Part shown: positions 42,365-50,938 of the stretch, piece after piece
Layout: the number at the start of each line of letters is the position of its first letter
Position numbering within the stretch: the stretch's first letter is position 1
Assembly: GCA_017516345.1 (NCBI GenBank)
Contig: JAFXDC010000008.1
Location: 1-50,938, forward strand
DNA: 50,938 nucleotides
Origin: Clostridia bacterium
GTDB taxonomy: Bacteria > Bacillota > Clostridia > Christensenellales > QALW01
Direction: 5' to 3'
The notes under the pieces: model-generated
Told to the model about the DNA's origin: nothing
Seen by the model: only the letters and a program-made list of their open reading frames with translations
The model's database searches: none
Program-made: the position numbers and the translations under genes

Positions 42365-44584
42365 ATGAATTTAGTAATACTTGAGTCACCTTCAAAAATT
42401 AAGACGGTATCAAAGATACTTGGCAAGGACTATAAGGTCATGGCAAGCGTCGGACACGTGGTGGATCTTCCCAAGAGCAAGCTGGGTGTGGATATTGAAA
42501 ACGGATTTATCCCCCAATATCAGAACATAAAAAGCAAGAACGATACCATCAAGGAGCTCTCCGCCGCCGCAAAGAAGGCAAAAAACGTATATCTTGCAAC
42601 CGACCCCGATCGCGAGGGCGAGGCAATAAGCTGGCATCTTGCCAAGCTTTTAAATATTGATATGAGTACCCCCTGCAGAGTGGCGTTTAACGAGATCACT
42701 CAGACCGCCGTTAAAAACGCAATGGAGAATCCCCGATGCATAGATATGCAGCAGGTAAATGCTCAGCAGGCACGCAGAGTGCTTGACAGACTTGTGGGAT
42801 ACGAGATAAGCCCCGTGCTGTGGCGCAAGGTCAAGGCGGGACTTTCCGCGGGCAGAGTGCAGAGCCCTGCAGTACGTCTCGTGGTGGATCGCGAGCGCGA
42901 GATACAGAGCTTCATCCCCAAGGAATACTGGACCATTCAGGCAAGCTTTACCCTTGGAAAAAAAAGCTTCACCGCCTCCTATTACGGCTCAAACGGTCAA
43001 AAGCGCGAGCTTGAGGATAAGGCAGGTGCGGAGAGGATAATCGCCGATTGCACGGGCAAGGAATTTACCGTAGTATCCTACAAGGAGGGACAGAAGAAGC
43101 GCACTGCGCCCACCCCCTTTACCACCTCCATGCTACAACAGGAGGCCTCCCGTAAGCTTGGCTTTACCACCCGCAAGACCATGAAGGTCGCCCAGGAGCT
43201 TTACGAGGGCGTGGAAATAGGTGATGGCAGCACCGGTCTTATAACATACATCAGAACCGACTCGCTCCGCATCTCTCAGGACGCAATGAACGCGGTGCGC
43301 AAGCACATTCTTGCCACTTTTGGAGAGAAATATCTCCCCGAAAAGCCCAGATACTTTAAGAGCAAGGGCTCCAACGTTCAGGATGCACACGAATCCATAC
43401 ATCCCACCAACGTTACCCGCGAGCCTGCCGATATAAAGCAATATCTTACAAACGACCAATATAAGCTCTACAAGCTTATTTACGAGCGCTTCCTTGCCTG
43501 CCAGATGACCGACGCCATATACGCCACCCAGAACGCAGAGCTCGAATGCTGCTCTCACTCCTTCAGAGCAAGCGCTCAAAAGAGGATATTTGACGGATAT
43601 ATGGCATCCTACGTTGAGGGCAAGGACGTTAAGACCGAGGAGGAGAAGCATACTCTTCCCGTGCTTAAGGACACCGATAAGCCCGTCTGCGACGGCTTTG
43701 AGCCCACTCAGCACTTCACCGAGCCCCCGTCCCGCTTCACCGAGGCAAGCCTTGTTAAGGAGCTTGAGGATAAGGGCATTGGCAGACCGTCCACCTTTGC
43801 AACCATAATTTCAACAATAATCGACCGCGAATACGTCGAGCGGGACAAAAGGACCTTAAAGCCCACCATGCTTGGGTTCTGCGTTGTCGATTTCATGCTT
43901 GCAGCATTCCCCAACATTGTAAACGTAGGCTTTACCGCCGATATGGAGGAGAGCCTTGATAAGGTGGAATCGGGCGAGCAGGAGTGGACCTCTCTTATGC
44001 AGGATTTCTACTCCCCCTTCCACGAAACGGTGGAAAATGCAAACGGAGTGGCTCACGTCAAGGTACCCGTGGAGGAGACCGACGTCAAGTGTGAAAAATG
44101 CGGCCGCAATATGGTGGTGCGCTCATCGCGCTTTGGAAAATTCCTTGCATGCCCGGGATATCCCGAATGCAAATTTACCCGTCCCATGCCTGAGGATGAG
44201 GTCAAGGAGCCGTGTCCCAAGTGCGGAGCAAAGCTTGTTAAGCGCGCAGGAAAGAGCGCACGCAAGTTTTACGGCTGCTCACGCTATCCCGAGTGTGATT
44301 TTGCCGCAAGCGGACTGCCTACGGGCGAGGTGTGCTCCCAATGCGGAAGCTACATCATCCACGGCTATCGCGGCAAGACCATGTGCATGAATCTTGACTG
44401 TCCCACAAGGGCGGCAGATAAGCAAAGATACGAAAAGAAGCTTGCCCGCGAGGCGGCAAAGGCAGATGCGGCAAAGTCCGAGAAGAAATCCGCCAAGACA
44501 AAGGCCGCAAAGGAAAAATCAACAAAAAAGGCCGCAAACAAAAAGACCGCAAACAAAAAGACAGCATCAGGCACTAAGAAATAA
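42365..44584 (+). CDS. topA: DNA topoisomerase I
   Basis: 739 residues: Toprim (MNLVILESPSKIKTVSKILG, TDPDREGEAISWH), catalytic Tyr295 in TYIRTDS, and the conserved APTPFTTSMLQQEASRKLGF. The C-terminus carries zinc ribbons (CEKCGRNM...CPGYPEC, CPKCGAKL...CSRYPEC, CSQCGSY...CMNLDC) and a Lys/Ala-rich tail ending NKKTASGTKK. It relaxes negative supercoils. GGAGGA precedes the ATG by 7 bases. Followed by a hairpin terminator. Confidence 0.98.
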   Translation: MNLVILESPSKIKTVSKILGKDYKVMASVGHVVDLPKSKLGVDIENGFIPQYQNIKSKNDTIKELSAAAKKAKNVYLATDPDREGEAISWHLAKLLNIDMSTPCRVAFNEITQTAVKNAMENPRCIDMQQVNAQQARRVLDRLVGYEISPVLWRKVKAGLSAGRVQSPAVRLVVDREREIQSFIPKEYWTIQASFTLGKKSFTASYYGSNGQKRELEDKAGAERIIADCTGKEFTVVSYKEGQKKRTAPTPFTTSMLQQEASRKLGFTTRKTMKVAQELYEGVEIGDGSTGLITYIRTDSLRISQDAMNAVRKHILATFGEKYLPEKPRYFKSKGSNVQDAHESIHPTNVTREPADIKQYLTNDQYKLYKLIYERFLACQMTDAIYATQNAELECCSHSFRASAQKRIFDGYMASYVEGKDVKTEEEKHTLPVLKDTDKPVCDGFEPTQHFTEPPSRFTEASLVKELEDKGIGRPSTFATIISTIIDREYVERDKRTLKPTMLGFCVVDFMLAAFPNIVNVGFTADMEESLDKVESGEQEWTSLMQDFYSPFHETVENANGVAHVKVPVEETDVKCEKCGRNMVVRSSRFGKFLACPGYPECKFTRPMPEDEVKEPCPKCGAKLVKRAGKSARKFYGCSRYPECDFAASGLPTGEVCSQCGSYIIHGYRGKTMCMNLDCPTRAADKQRYEKKLAREAAKADAAKSEKKSAKTKAAKEKSTKKAANKKTANKKTASGTKK

Positions 44585-44591
44585 CAAAAAT

Positions 44592-44627
44592 ACCCCGCAG
44601 TCGAGGCTGTGGGGTTATGATATTTTT
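44592..44627 (+). terminator. Terminator of topA
   Basis: ACCCCGCAG (44592-44600) pairs with CTGTGGGGT (44607-44615), then TATGATATTTTT. Confidence 0.65.
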
Positions 44628-44673
44628 ACATAACGAAAAACAGAGCCACATATAACAAAAAACGGAGGAAAAA

Positions 44674-45981
44674 ATGACGGTTAAGATAGTGGGCGCAGGT
44701 CTTGCGGGATGCGAGGCGGCGTATCAGCTTTTAAAGAGGGGCATAAGTGTACAGATGTACGAAATGAGGCCCAAAAAGAGCACGGGTGCACACAAGGGCG
44801 ACGGATTTGCAGAGCTGGTGTGCAGTAACTCCTTGCGCTCTGCGCGTCTTGAAAACGGCGCGGGGCTTCTGAAGGAGGAGATGCGCAGGCTGGATTCCCT
44901 TATAATGCGCTGTGCTGACAAAGCCGCCATCCCCGCCGGTGGTGCTTTAGCGGTGGATAGGGAGGATTTTTCCCGCCATGTTAAGGATGAGCTCTGCTCG
45001 TTTGAGGGCTTCTGCCTTATTAACGATGAGGTTACCGCCATCCCCGAGGGAAGATGCATTATTGCGGCGGGCCCTCTGTGCTCAGACGGGCTTGCTGATG
45101 CCATTAAGGAGCTTACGGGTCAGGAGCATCTGCACTTTTATGATGCCGCCGCCCCCATTGTAAGTCTTGACTCCCTTGATATGTCCAAGATCTTCCGTGC
45201 AAGCAGATACGGGCGCGGGGAGGATTATCTTAATTGCCCCATGACCAAGGAGGAGTACGACGCCTTTGTTGATGCTTTGCTGTCCGCCGAGACCGCCGAG
45301 GTACACGGCTTTGAAAACGACGCAGTATTTGAGGGCTGCATGCCGGTTGAGGTAATGGCGTCCCGCGGCAGACAGACCCTTGCCTTTGGGCCGTTAAAGC
45401 CGGTCGGACTTGTGGATCCCAAGACCGGAAGAGAGCCATACGCCGTGCTTCAGCTTCGTCAGGATGATGCGGCAAACACCATATATAATCTCGTAGGCTT
45501 CCAGACCCACCTTAAATTCGGGGAACAAAAGCGTGTATTCGGCATGATCCCCGGGCTTGAAAATGCCGAATTCGTGCGCTACGGAGTGATGCATAGAAAC
45601 ACCTTCATATGCTCTCCCCGCTTGCTTGACCGAAATTACAGAATGATCTCCCGTCCCGAGCTTTATTTTGCGGGGCAGATCACCGGTGTTGAGGGATATA
45701 TCGAATCTGCGGCATCGGGCATGCTTGCGGGGATATCCATGGCTTTTGACGTATTGGGAAGACCCGCACCCGTCATAAGCGACGTAAGCGCCATCGGTGC
45801 CCTGGGTCAGTACGTTTCAAGCGGCGAGGGCAGAGGCTTCCAGCCCATGAATATCAACTTCGGTATTATTGCACCCCTTGAAAAAAGGGTCAAGGGCAGT
45901 AAGGCGGATCGCTACAGAGTGGTTGCGCAGAGGTCGCTTGATTATATAGAGTCGATAAAGCAGGAGCTTGGCGCGGTTTAA
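44674..45981 (+). CDS. trmFO: Folate-dependent tRNA-(uracil-54) methyltransferase TrmFO
   Basis: 435 residues, full length. FAD-binding GAGLAGCEAAYQLLKRG, EMRPKKSTGAHKGDGFAELVCSNSLRS, NPMTKEEYDAF-type region, and QITGVEGYIESAASGMLAG. It makes T54 in tRNA with methylene-THF as carbon donor. GGAGG lies 6 bases before the ATG. TopA-TrmFO order is as in Bacillus, where xerC follows; here dnaA follows. Confidence 0.98.
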   Translation: MTVKIVGAGLAGCEAAYQLLKRGISVQMYEMRPKKSTGAHKGDGFAELVCSNSLRSARLENGAGLLKEEMRRLDSLIMRCADKAAIPAGGALAVDREDFSRHVKDELCSFEGFCLINDEVTAIPEGRCIIAAGPLCSDGLADAIKELTGQEHLHFYDAAAPIVSLDSLDMSKIFRASRYGRGEDYLNCPMTKEEYDAFVDALLSAETAEVHGFENDAVFEGCMPVEVMASRGRQTLAFGPLKPVGLVDPKTGREPYAVLQLRQDDAANTIYNLVGFQTHLKFGEQKRVFGMIPGLENAEFVRYGVMHRNTFICSPRLLDRNYRMISRPELYFAGQITGVEGYIESAASGMLAGISMAFDVLGRPAPVISDVSAIGALGQYVSSGEGRGFQPMNINFGIIAPLEKRVKGSKADRYRVVAQRSLDYIESIKQELGAV

Positions 45982-46109
45982 AATGGTGCCAAGGAATGCG
46001 GCGCGGGTAGCTTGTGTGACCGATGGCTTTTGCCAAACCGGGTGTCCCGCATCAAAAAAACAAGTGCTTAAAGGCAAAAAAATATATGCACATCCGTGCA
46101 TAATTAAGT

Positions 46110-46152
46110 AAAGCATCGATTGCACAAATGCGCATTTGATGCTTTGTTTTTT
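46110..46152 (+). terminator. Terminator of trmFO
   Basis: AAAGCATC (46110-46117) pairs with GATGCTTT (46138-46145), then GTTTTTT; an inner AAATGCGCATTT palindrome adds a second stem. About 130 bases past the trmFO stop. Confidence 0.72.
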
Positions 46153-46192
46153 CGCCTTGTGGTTGAAAAATCGGTTGCGCACAAGATATAGT

Positions 46193-46304
46193 ATATCCAC
46201 AAAAAGGGCAAAAAAAATGCAAAAAAAATGCCGAAAAAGCGCAAAAAAGCCTTGCTTTTCCACAGTTTTTTTGTTATTATGTTCAAGCACCAAAGTTATT
46301 CACA
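46193..46304 (+). promoter_or_regulatory. DnaA boxes upstream of dnaA
   Basis: ATATCCACA (46193-46201, one mismatch to TTATCCACA), TTTTCCACA (46256-46264, one mismatch) and TTATTCACA (46296-46304, fits TTATNCACA), all in the same orientation, plus CGTGCATAA at 46095-46103, one mismatch on the other strand. Between them are A-runs. This could be an origin or only autoregulation of dnaA. The rest of the 406-base gap (45982-46387) has the trmFO terminator and nothing else recognised. Confidence 0.7.
46252..46280 (+). promoter_or_regulatory. Putative dnaA promoter
   Basis: TTGCTT (46252-46257), 17-base spacer, TATTAT (46275-46280). Its -35 overlaps the DnaA box at 46256-46264, so bound DnaA would block it. 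Confidence 0.55.
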
Positions 46305-46387
46305 ATCAAGCCGATATTTTCTCGGCTTCGTTTTTTCTAAACAGATCTTCAGGATATTTCCTTAAAATAAAGTTCGGAGGAATTTTA

Positions 46388-47716
46388 ATGCAATCCTTTC
46401 AGCCCATGTGGGACAATGCCTTTTCCATGTTGGAAAACACTCCCGAGATAAGCAAATTTGCATACAGCTGTTGGTTCAAGCCCCTTAAGCCGGTGTCCAT
46501 CATCAACGACACCTTTTATATCAGCACGCCCTCTCAGGTGCAGAAGAATCAGGTCATCGACCCCGAGCGCTTCTATATGCACTATCTTCGTGCCGCCATC
46601 AACCAGGCCTTTGGAAGGGAGCTCAACATCGAGGTAATCCTTGCAAGCGAGGAGGCAAACTACGTAAAAAAGAGCGCGGGCTCGGTTAGTCATCCCATGC
46701 TCAACGAAAAGTACACCTTTGACAGCTTTGTCATCGGTGCGGGCAACCAGTTTGCCGCGGCGGCGGCGTACGCAGTTGCGGAGTCCCCCGCCACGCAGAA
46801 CAATCCTCTGTTCATTTACGGCGGAGTAGGTCTTGGAAAGACCCATCTTATGCACGCCATCGGAAACTTTATTCTTAAGGAGGATCCGTCTGTTCGCGTA
46901 ATGTACACCACCTGCGAAAAGTACACCAACGAATTTATCGATGCCATCGGAAAGAATCAGTCGCGCGATTTCCGCGACCGCTACCGCAGCACGGTGGACA
47001 TCCTCATGATAGACGATATTCAGTTCCTTACCCGCAAGGAGAAGACTCAGGAGGAGCTGTTCCATAACATCAACGATCTGGTAAATGCAAACAAGCAGAT
47101 AATCATCACCTCGGACCGTCCCCCGCGCGAGATAGCCACCCTTGAGGACAGATTGCGCTCCCGCTTTGAGGGCGGACTTATAGTGGACATCACCCCTCCC
47201 GATCTTGAAACAAGGGTTGCCATACTTGCTCTTAAGGCTGAGGCCTGCGGTTCTCCCCTTGATCACGAGATGCTTTTCTACATAGCAGAGCGCGCAAGCG
47301 ACAACGTGCGCGAGCTTGAGGGCTCGCTTAAGCGCATCGTAGCATACGCCACCACCATGAACAGAGCCATCACTATGGAGCTTATTACCGAGGCGCTAAA
47401 GGACTACCACACCTCGGAGCAGCGCAGGATAACTGCGGACAAGATACTTGCAGAGGTTGCGGCATACTTTGATACCGCTGTTGAGGAGCTCATCGGCAAG
47501 AAGCGTGACGCATCCATAGTGCTTCCGCGCCACATAGCAATGTATCTTTGCAGGGAGCATACCGACCTTTCCTTCCCCCGCATCGCAGAGGAGTTTGGCG
47601 GAAAGGATCACTCCACCATCATCCATGGCATAGGAAAGATACGCCAGGCGCTTAAGGAGGAGGGCAAGATAAAGACCTACGTTGAGGATATTGAGCGCAG
47701 ACTTCAGGGAACATAA
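46388..47716 (+). CDS. dnaA: Chromosomal replication initiator DnaA
   Basis: 442 residues from the ATG at 46388 (CGGAGG 8 bases upstream). Domain III AAA+: Walker A YGGVGLGKTH, Walker B LMIDDIQFL, arginine region RLRSRFEGGLIVDITPPDLETR. Domain IV: LPRHIAMYLCREHTDLSFPRIAEEFGGKDHSTIIHGIGKI, the DnaA-box-binding signature. It opens the origin and controls its own expression. Unusually, no dnaN follows; the next gene is a secreted glycosidase. It lies after trmFO, away from the usual dnaA-dnaN-recF-gyrB block, at least in this window. Confidence 0.97.
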   Translation: MQSFQPMWDNAFSMLENTPEISKFAYSCWFKPLKPVSIINDTFYISTPSQVQKNQVIDPERFYMHYLRAAINQAFGRELNIEVILASEEANYVKKSAGSVSHPMLNEKYTFDSFVIGAGNQFAAAAAYAVAESPATQNNPLFIYGGVGLGKTHLMHAIGNFILKEDPSVRVMYTTCEKYTNEFIDAIGKNQSRDFRDRYRSTVDILMIDDIQFLTRKEKTQEELFHNINDLVNANKQIIITSDRPPREIATLEDRLRSRFEGGLIVDITPPDLETRVAILALKAEACGSPLDHEMLFYIAERASDNVRELEGSLKRIVAYATTMNRAITMELITEALKDYHTSEQRRITADKILAEVAAYFDTAVEELIGKKRDASIVLPRHIAMYLCREHTDLSFPRIAEEFGGKDHSTIIHGIGKIRQALKEEGKIKTYVEDIERRLQGT

Positions 47717-47719
47717 GAC

Positions 47720-47757
47720 AAACGCCTCGGGTTAAACTCGGGGCTTTTTTGTTTTTT
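47720..47757 (+). terminator. Terminator of dnaA
   Basis: GCCTCG (47724-47729) pairs with CGGGGC (47739-47744), then TTTTTTGTTTTTT. Short but with a strong T-run, three bases past the stop region. Confidence 0.8.
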
Positions 47758-47875
47758 ATCCGATATTATTTATGTTAAAATGTTAAATACCGCAATTTTG
47801 GAGCAGAAAAATGCCTCATTATGGTTTAGAATATAGATAAATCATTATGACATTTTTTATATTAAGGAGAAGAAT

Positions 47876-50731
47876 ATGCGTAAAATAATATGCTTTATAT
47901 CGGCAATACTGTTATTGCTCACGGCTGTGCCTTTGGGGGCTTTTGCATCCGAGGCGGATGAGCCCATAACAGTAATAGCCGATAACTTTCATCTTGGCTT
48001 TACCGGCACTTGGGGACATATGAATAATCTTGATAACGTCGGAATAACCGGATATTATCTTGATACCGCCTCAAGCACCACCGAGGAGAACACCTCCTTT
48101 GACTACACCTTTACCGACTGCACACAGATATTCTGGTATGCAAACTACAATCCCGTATACGTACTGGTGGATATTTATCTTGACGGTGAGCTTCATTGCA
48201 CTCTTGATTGTGGCAAGCTTGGATATGCAAGCACTCCCGCCCTTGTATGGGAAAGTCCCCTTATGGAGCGCGGTACCCACACCATAAGGGTGGTACGCCG
48301 CGACGATGAGTCTAACAAGGGTAAATACTTCGAGGTAGACAGGCTTGAGGCCACCTGTTACGGCTCAAGCCAAGCCACCCTCAACGACACGGGCTTAAGC
48401 TATTTTAACTTTGTTTCGGGCTTTAAGCGTGTTGATGATGCCACCGCCCTGGGTCACACCACCCACGTTGCAAGCGAGTCTGACTCCTGGTTCACTCTTT
48501 CCTTCTGGGGAGATTTTGTTGATCTGTACGGCTCCATGGAGGGCGGCGAGGCCGACGTCTACTTAAACGGGGTCAAAAAGACCACCATTACAGACACGAA
48601 CGGCTACGGTAAGCTTTGCTCTGTATCGGGTCTTGAGGATGACATGTACACCCTTAAGGTGGTGCTCAGAAGCGGCACTCTGAAGGTGGACTACGCCACC
48701 ACCACCCATCCCTACAATGCGGCAACCGAGATATACAGGCTTGGCAAGGAGGCCGTTGCGCAGATGGAAAACGGCACAAAGGGATACATACTCGAGAACG
48801 AATGGGAGCCTGTTGAGAAAAGTGCCACATACCCCTTAACGGGCGTAGAGCTGCAAAGCGGACTTTATTATGACGCATTTATGAAAAACGTTGATATGAT
48901 AAAGCGCAGCGCCAAGCTTAAGAACTATGTTCAGGTAGAATCGGTTTGGATAGAAAACTTCCCCAGCTCCAACGAGGGCAGAATGCTCTCCGCGGCGGCA
49001 AACTCCCTGCGCTTTATGCAGGATGAGGAGCTCGACCAAATCGTTCGCGAGCTTCTTGATAAGGCAACTGCGCGCAAAAAGGATAGCGGCTACTGTCTGC
49101 CCGAGCCTGAGGAATGGTATGACGGACTGTTTTTATCCTCGGATAACCCATACGTTTCTGTTGACGAATGCAAAAACTACGGCCGCGTTATGTACACCCA
49201 AGGTCTGCTTGCCGCAGGTCAGGCGGGCTACGAGGAGGGCTACACCCTGCTTCGCGGGCTTTACGATTGGTTAAACGACTGCGATTACAAGGAGTATCTG
49301 CTCCCTGGCAGTCTCGGCATACAGGGCATCGTGGGCGCCACCCTTTGCTACGGCTCTCCCGTAGGCGAGGCTCAAGACCTTATCACCAACATGCAATATT
49401 ACGAGATGGAATGGTATCTTGATTACCTTGCAAGGGCAATGCCCGAGGCAATGTATAAGTATCCACTTGACAGACCCCACGCCTATATGGCAACAGCGGC
49501 TCGCGCCTTCCTTGACATGTACGGCGCTACGGGTGCTGATATGTACCTCGAGGCGGCGCTTGGTGCGTGGACCATATTTGAGCAGTATTACGTCACCCCC
49601 GGCGGCGCGGTATGTATGTGCGAGGGCATAACCTATACTCCGGGCAACTACAACCTATCTCACGCCTCAAGAAGCGTTTACGAGACCTGTAATAACGTGC
49701 TTTGGGCAGATCTTAACCACACTCTGCTTCAGTACTTCCCCACCCAGGAGCGCTTTGCACATTATCTTGAGCAATCCTTGAACGTGGTATTTGCCGCACA
49801 AGCCACCAACGGCGAGATAAGATACATGAATCATATGACCGATAAAAAGGACGGTCACGGCATTGTAAATACCTGCTGTGAGGTTCAGGGTGCACGTCAG
49901 CTATCTCAGGTTCCTCAGTTTATATATTCCTTAGGTAAGAATGAGATATATTTAAATCTCTACTCGGATTCCGTGCTGAGCTTTGACCTTGAGGGCGCAA
50001 GCGGCAAGCTTGACTGTGACACCTCCTTCCCCTACGGCAACGACGTAAGCCTCAAGCTTGACCTTGAGCGTGAGGGGGAGCTCTCCATATTCGTGCGCGT
50101 ACCCGCCTGGAGTCCTTCTGCGGTAGATATCACCCTGAACGGCGAAAGGGTCGCAAGCGGTGTTCCGGGTGAGTATGTTGAAATAAAGCACTCCTTTAAG
50201 GACGGTGACACCATAGCCTTCACCCTGCCCATGGAGTTTGAGCTTATAAAATACGTCGGTAATTCTCAAATCGAGGGCGAGGTTCGATACGGAATAATGT
50301 ACGGCCCCATATTCATGGCTGTTGTAGGCCCCGCAAACAAGGATTGCATTCAGCCGGGCGGAGAAAAAATTGCAAAGCTTGCAGTTACCCCCGATGAATT
50401 TGTTGAAAGGATCACTCTTAAGGATGCAAGCAAGCTCACCTTTTCCATAGACGGCATCGGCGGGTACACCGTCAAGCCCTACTACAGCATAAACGACAAC
50501 GAGCGCTTCGATTGCTTCCCCGTGATGCTCAAGGAGTCCGAGCTTCAAACAACGCCATCTCCCACTACGGACGTCACCGTTGCACCCACTGCAGACCCCA
50601 CTATAGAGCCCACCGCGACACCCGAGCCTCAGCCCGAGGGAATAAACCCTGTGCACGTCATATGCTTTGCAGTGATGGCGCTTGCGGTCATCGCCGTCAT
50701 AGTGGTGATCATATTAAAGAAAAAGAAATAG
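47876..50731 (+). CDS. Second membrane-anchored GH127-like (DUF1680) protein
   Basis: 951 residues: signal peptide (1-24), two beta-sandwich modules (about 25-165 and 175-270), an alpha-barrel region (about 290-840), a Thr/Pro linker (TTPSPTTDVTVAPTADPTIEP) and a C-terminal helix with KKKK tail. The GH127 zinc set is kept: E603-x-C605 in YETC and NTCC (C667, C668). The stretch that has LEGDE in the larger paralogue (3334-6510) reads NLSHASRS here, so the usual acid/base Glu is not obvious; another nearby acid (CEG, before NYNLS) may serve, or it may be a binding-only relative. AAGGAGA precedes the ATG. No regulator is adjacent; the nearest gene is dnaA. Confidence 0.8.
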   Translation: MRKIICFISAILLLLTAVPLGAFASEADEPITVIADNFHLGFTGTWGHMNNLDNVGITGYYLDTASSTTEENTSFDYTFTDCTQIFWYANYNPVYVLVDIYLDGELHCTLDCGKLGYASTPALVWESPLMERGTHTIRVVRRDDESNKGKYFEVDRLEATCYGSSQATLNDTGLSYFNFVSGFKRVDDATALGHTTHVASESDSWFTLSFWGDFVDLYGSMEGGEADVYLNGVKKTTITDTNGYGKLCSVSGLEDDMYTLKVVLRSGTLKVDYATTTHPYNAATEIYRLGKEAVAQMENGTKGYILENEWEPVEKSATYPLTGVELQSGLYYDAFMKNVDMIKRSAKLKNYVQVESVWIENFPSSNEGRMLSAAANSLRFMQDEELDQIVRELLDKATARKKDSGYCLPEPEEWYDGLFLSSDNPYVSVDECKNYGRVMYTQGLLAAGQAGYEEGYTLLRGLYDWLNDCDYKEYLLPGSLGIQGIVGATLCYGSPVGEAQDLITNMQYYEMEWYLDYLARAMPEAMYKYPLDRPHAYMATAARAFLDMYGATGADMYLEAALGAWTIFEQYYVTPGGAVCMCEGITYTPGNYNLSHASRSVYETCNNVLWADLNHTLLQYFPTQERFAHYLEQSLNVVFAAQATNGEIRYMNHMTDKKDGHGIVNTCCEVQGARQLSQVPQFIYSLGKNEIYLNLYSDSVLSFDLEGASGKLDCDTSFPYGNDVSLKLDLEREGELSIFVRVPAWSPSAVDITLNGERVASGVPGEYVEIKHSFKDGDTIAFTLPMEFELIKYVGNSQIEGEVRYGIMYGPIFMAVVGPANKDCIQPGGEKIAKLAVTPDEFVERITLKDASKLTFSIDGIGGYTVKPYYSINDNERFDCFPVMLKESELQTTPSPTTDVTVAPTADPTIEPTATPEPQPEGINPVHVICFAVMALAVIAVIVVIILKKKK

Positions 50732-50741
50732 CACCAAAATC

Positions 50742-50862
50742 ACGACCACCGGCTAAGCCGGTGGTTTGCTCAGCCCTATAAGGGCATGTTACTGGCGGGG
50801 CTGAAAGCCCACTGAGACATTTGACCCTTGCAAACTCGCCCTACCGCCACAGATGTGGCTAC
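50742..50862. repeat. Hairpin-rich region (possible mobile-element end)
   Basis: CCACCGGC-TAA-GCCGGTGG (50746-50764), then GCCCTATAAGGGC and further short stems (GGGGCTGAAAGCCC). It resembles, from memory only, hairpin elements linked to small insertion sequences or REP repeats in gut Firmicutes. The first hairpin could terminate the GH127-like gene (TTTGCT follows). Confidence 0.45.
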
Positions 50863-50867
50863 TATTT

Positions 50868-50938
50868 CGCCTCCCTTGTGCAAAGGGAGGTGGCGCGGCT
50901 TGCCGTGACGGAGGGATTGTAAAAAATGCTCTCAAACA
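50868..50938. repeat. Palindromic dispersed repeat, partial copy running off the window
   Basis: GCCTCCCTTGTGCAAAGGGAGG, then GGCGCGGCTTGCC and GACGGAGGGATTGTAAAAAA. Matches the right arm of the element at 753-875, read on the opposite strand, with some substitutions. The other arm lies beyond the end. Confidence 0.65.

Noticed and set aside
46136..46387. N-terminal extension of DnaA from an upstream ATG
   Set aside because: The extension covers the A-rich tract and DnaA boxes, has no ribosome site, and DnaA proteins normally begin near the ATG at 46388, which has CGGAGG upstream.
46385..47266. 293-codon frame antisense to dnaA
   Set aside because: It mirrors conserved dnaA coding sequence and lacks a ribosome site.

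Overview
The window looks like a chromosomal segment of a spore-forming, Gram-positive, Clostridia-type Firmicute adapted to glycans, probably an uncultured gut-type lineage. This is inferred from the sleB-ypeB germination pair, the dnaX-ybaB-recR and rbgA-rnhB-comM-dprA-topA-trmFO gene orders, AGGAGG-type ribosome binding sites, consensus sigma-A promoters (TTGACA-17-TATAAT), secreted glycosidases with C-terminal membrane anchors, and dispersed palindromic repeats. No species can be named. Genes left of about 28.6 kb are mostly on the minus strand and genes to the right are mostly on the plus strand.

Region by region. 1-3.3 kb: the 3' end of an XRE-type regulator, a palindromic repeat, then a small minus-strand operon (alpha/beta hydrolase, PAP2 phosphatase, 4-OT tautomerase) bracketed by roughly 100-bp inverted repeats that carry terminators, and a multi-hairpin repeat. 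3.3-9 kb: a giant membrane-anchored GH127-like glycosidase, a divergent AraC-type regulator and a PHP phosphoesterase. 9.1-14.8 kb: an accessory island of lipoproteins and membrane proteins served by three nearly identical promoter regions, with remnants of an RHS-type surface protein and of a zinc metalloprotease. 14.9-17 kb: sleB-ypeB (spore cortex lysis). 17.1-22.9 kb: M29 aminopeptidase, dnaX-ybaB-recR with a DUF1653 gene, and rny. 23.1-27.2 kb: two tandem GH36-like alpha-galactosidase genes, the left one broken by an in-frame TAG. 27.3-27.5 kb: tRNA-Lys(CTT) and tRNA-Gly(GCC). 27.6-32.1 kb: an NAD-dependent epimerase/reductase, an M3 oligoendopeptidase and a secreted lipoprotein. 32.2-47.7 kb: a conserved information-processing cluster (rplS, rbgA, an rnhB-yraN fusion, comM/yifB, dprA, topA, trmFO, dnaA) interrupted by a 1365-residue double GT-C glycosyltransferase and a GtrA-like protein. 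47.9-50.7 kb: a second membrane-anchored GH127-like protein, then repeats.

How the genes fit together: two GH127-like and two GH36-like enzymes point to breakdown of arabinose- and galactose-containing glycans at the cell surface, with the AraC regulator the likely switch for the first GH127 gene. The GT-C/GtrA pair suggests lipid-linked sugar transfer to proteins or wall polymers. The housekeeping cluster follows the Bacillus order rplS-rbgA-rnhB-dprA-topA-trmFO, but dnaA sits directly after trmFO. It has candidate DnaA boxes in its upstream region and no dnaN after it.

Less ordinary features: the rnhB-yraN fusion, the double GT-C protein, the three duplicated promoter regions in the lipoprotein island, the tandem GH36 duplication that appears to have copied part of the rny promoter, and the relocated dnaA. 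All calls come from reading the sequence; no database search was run.
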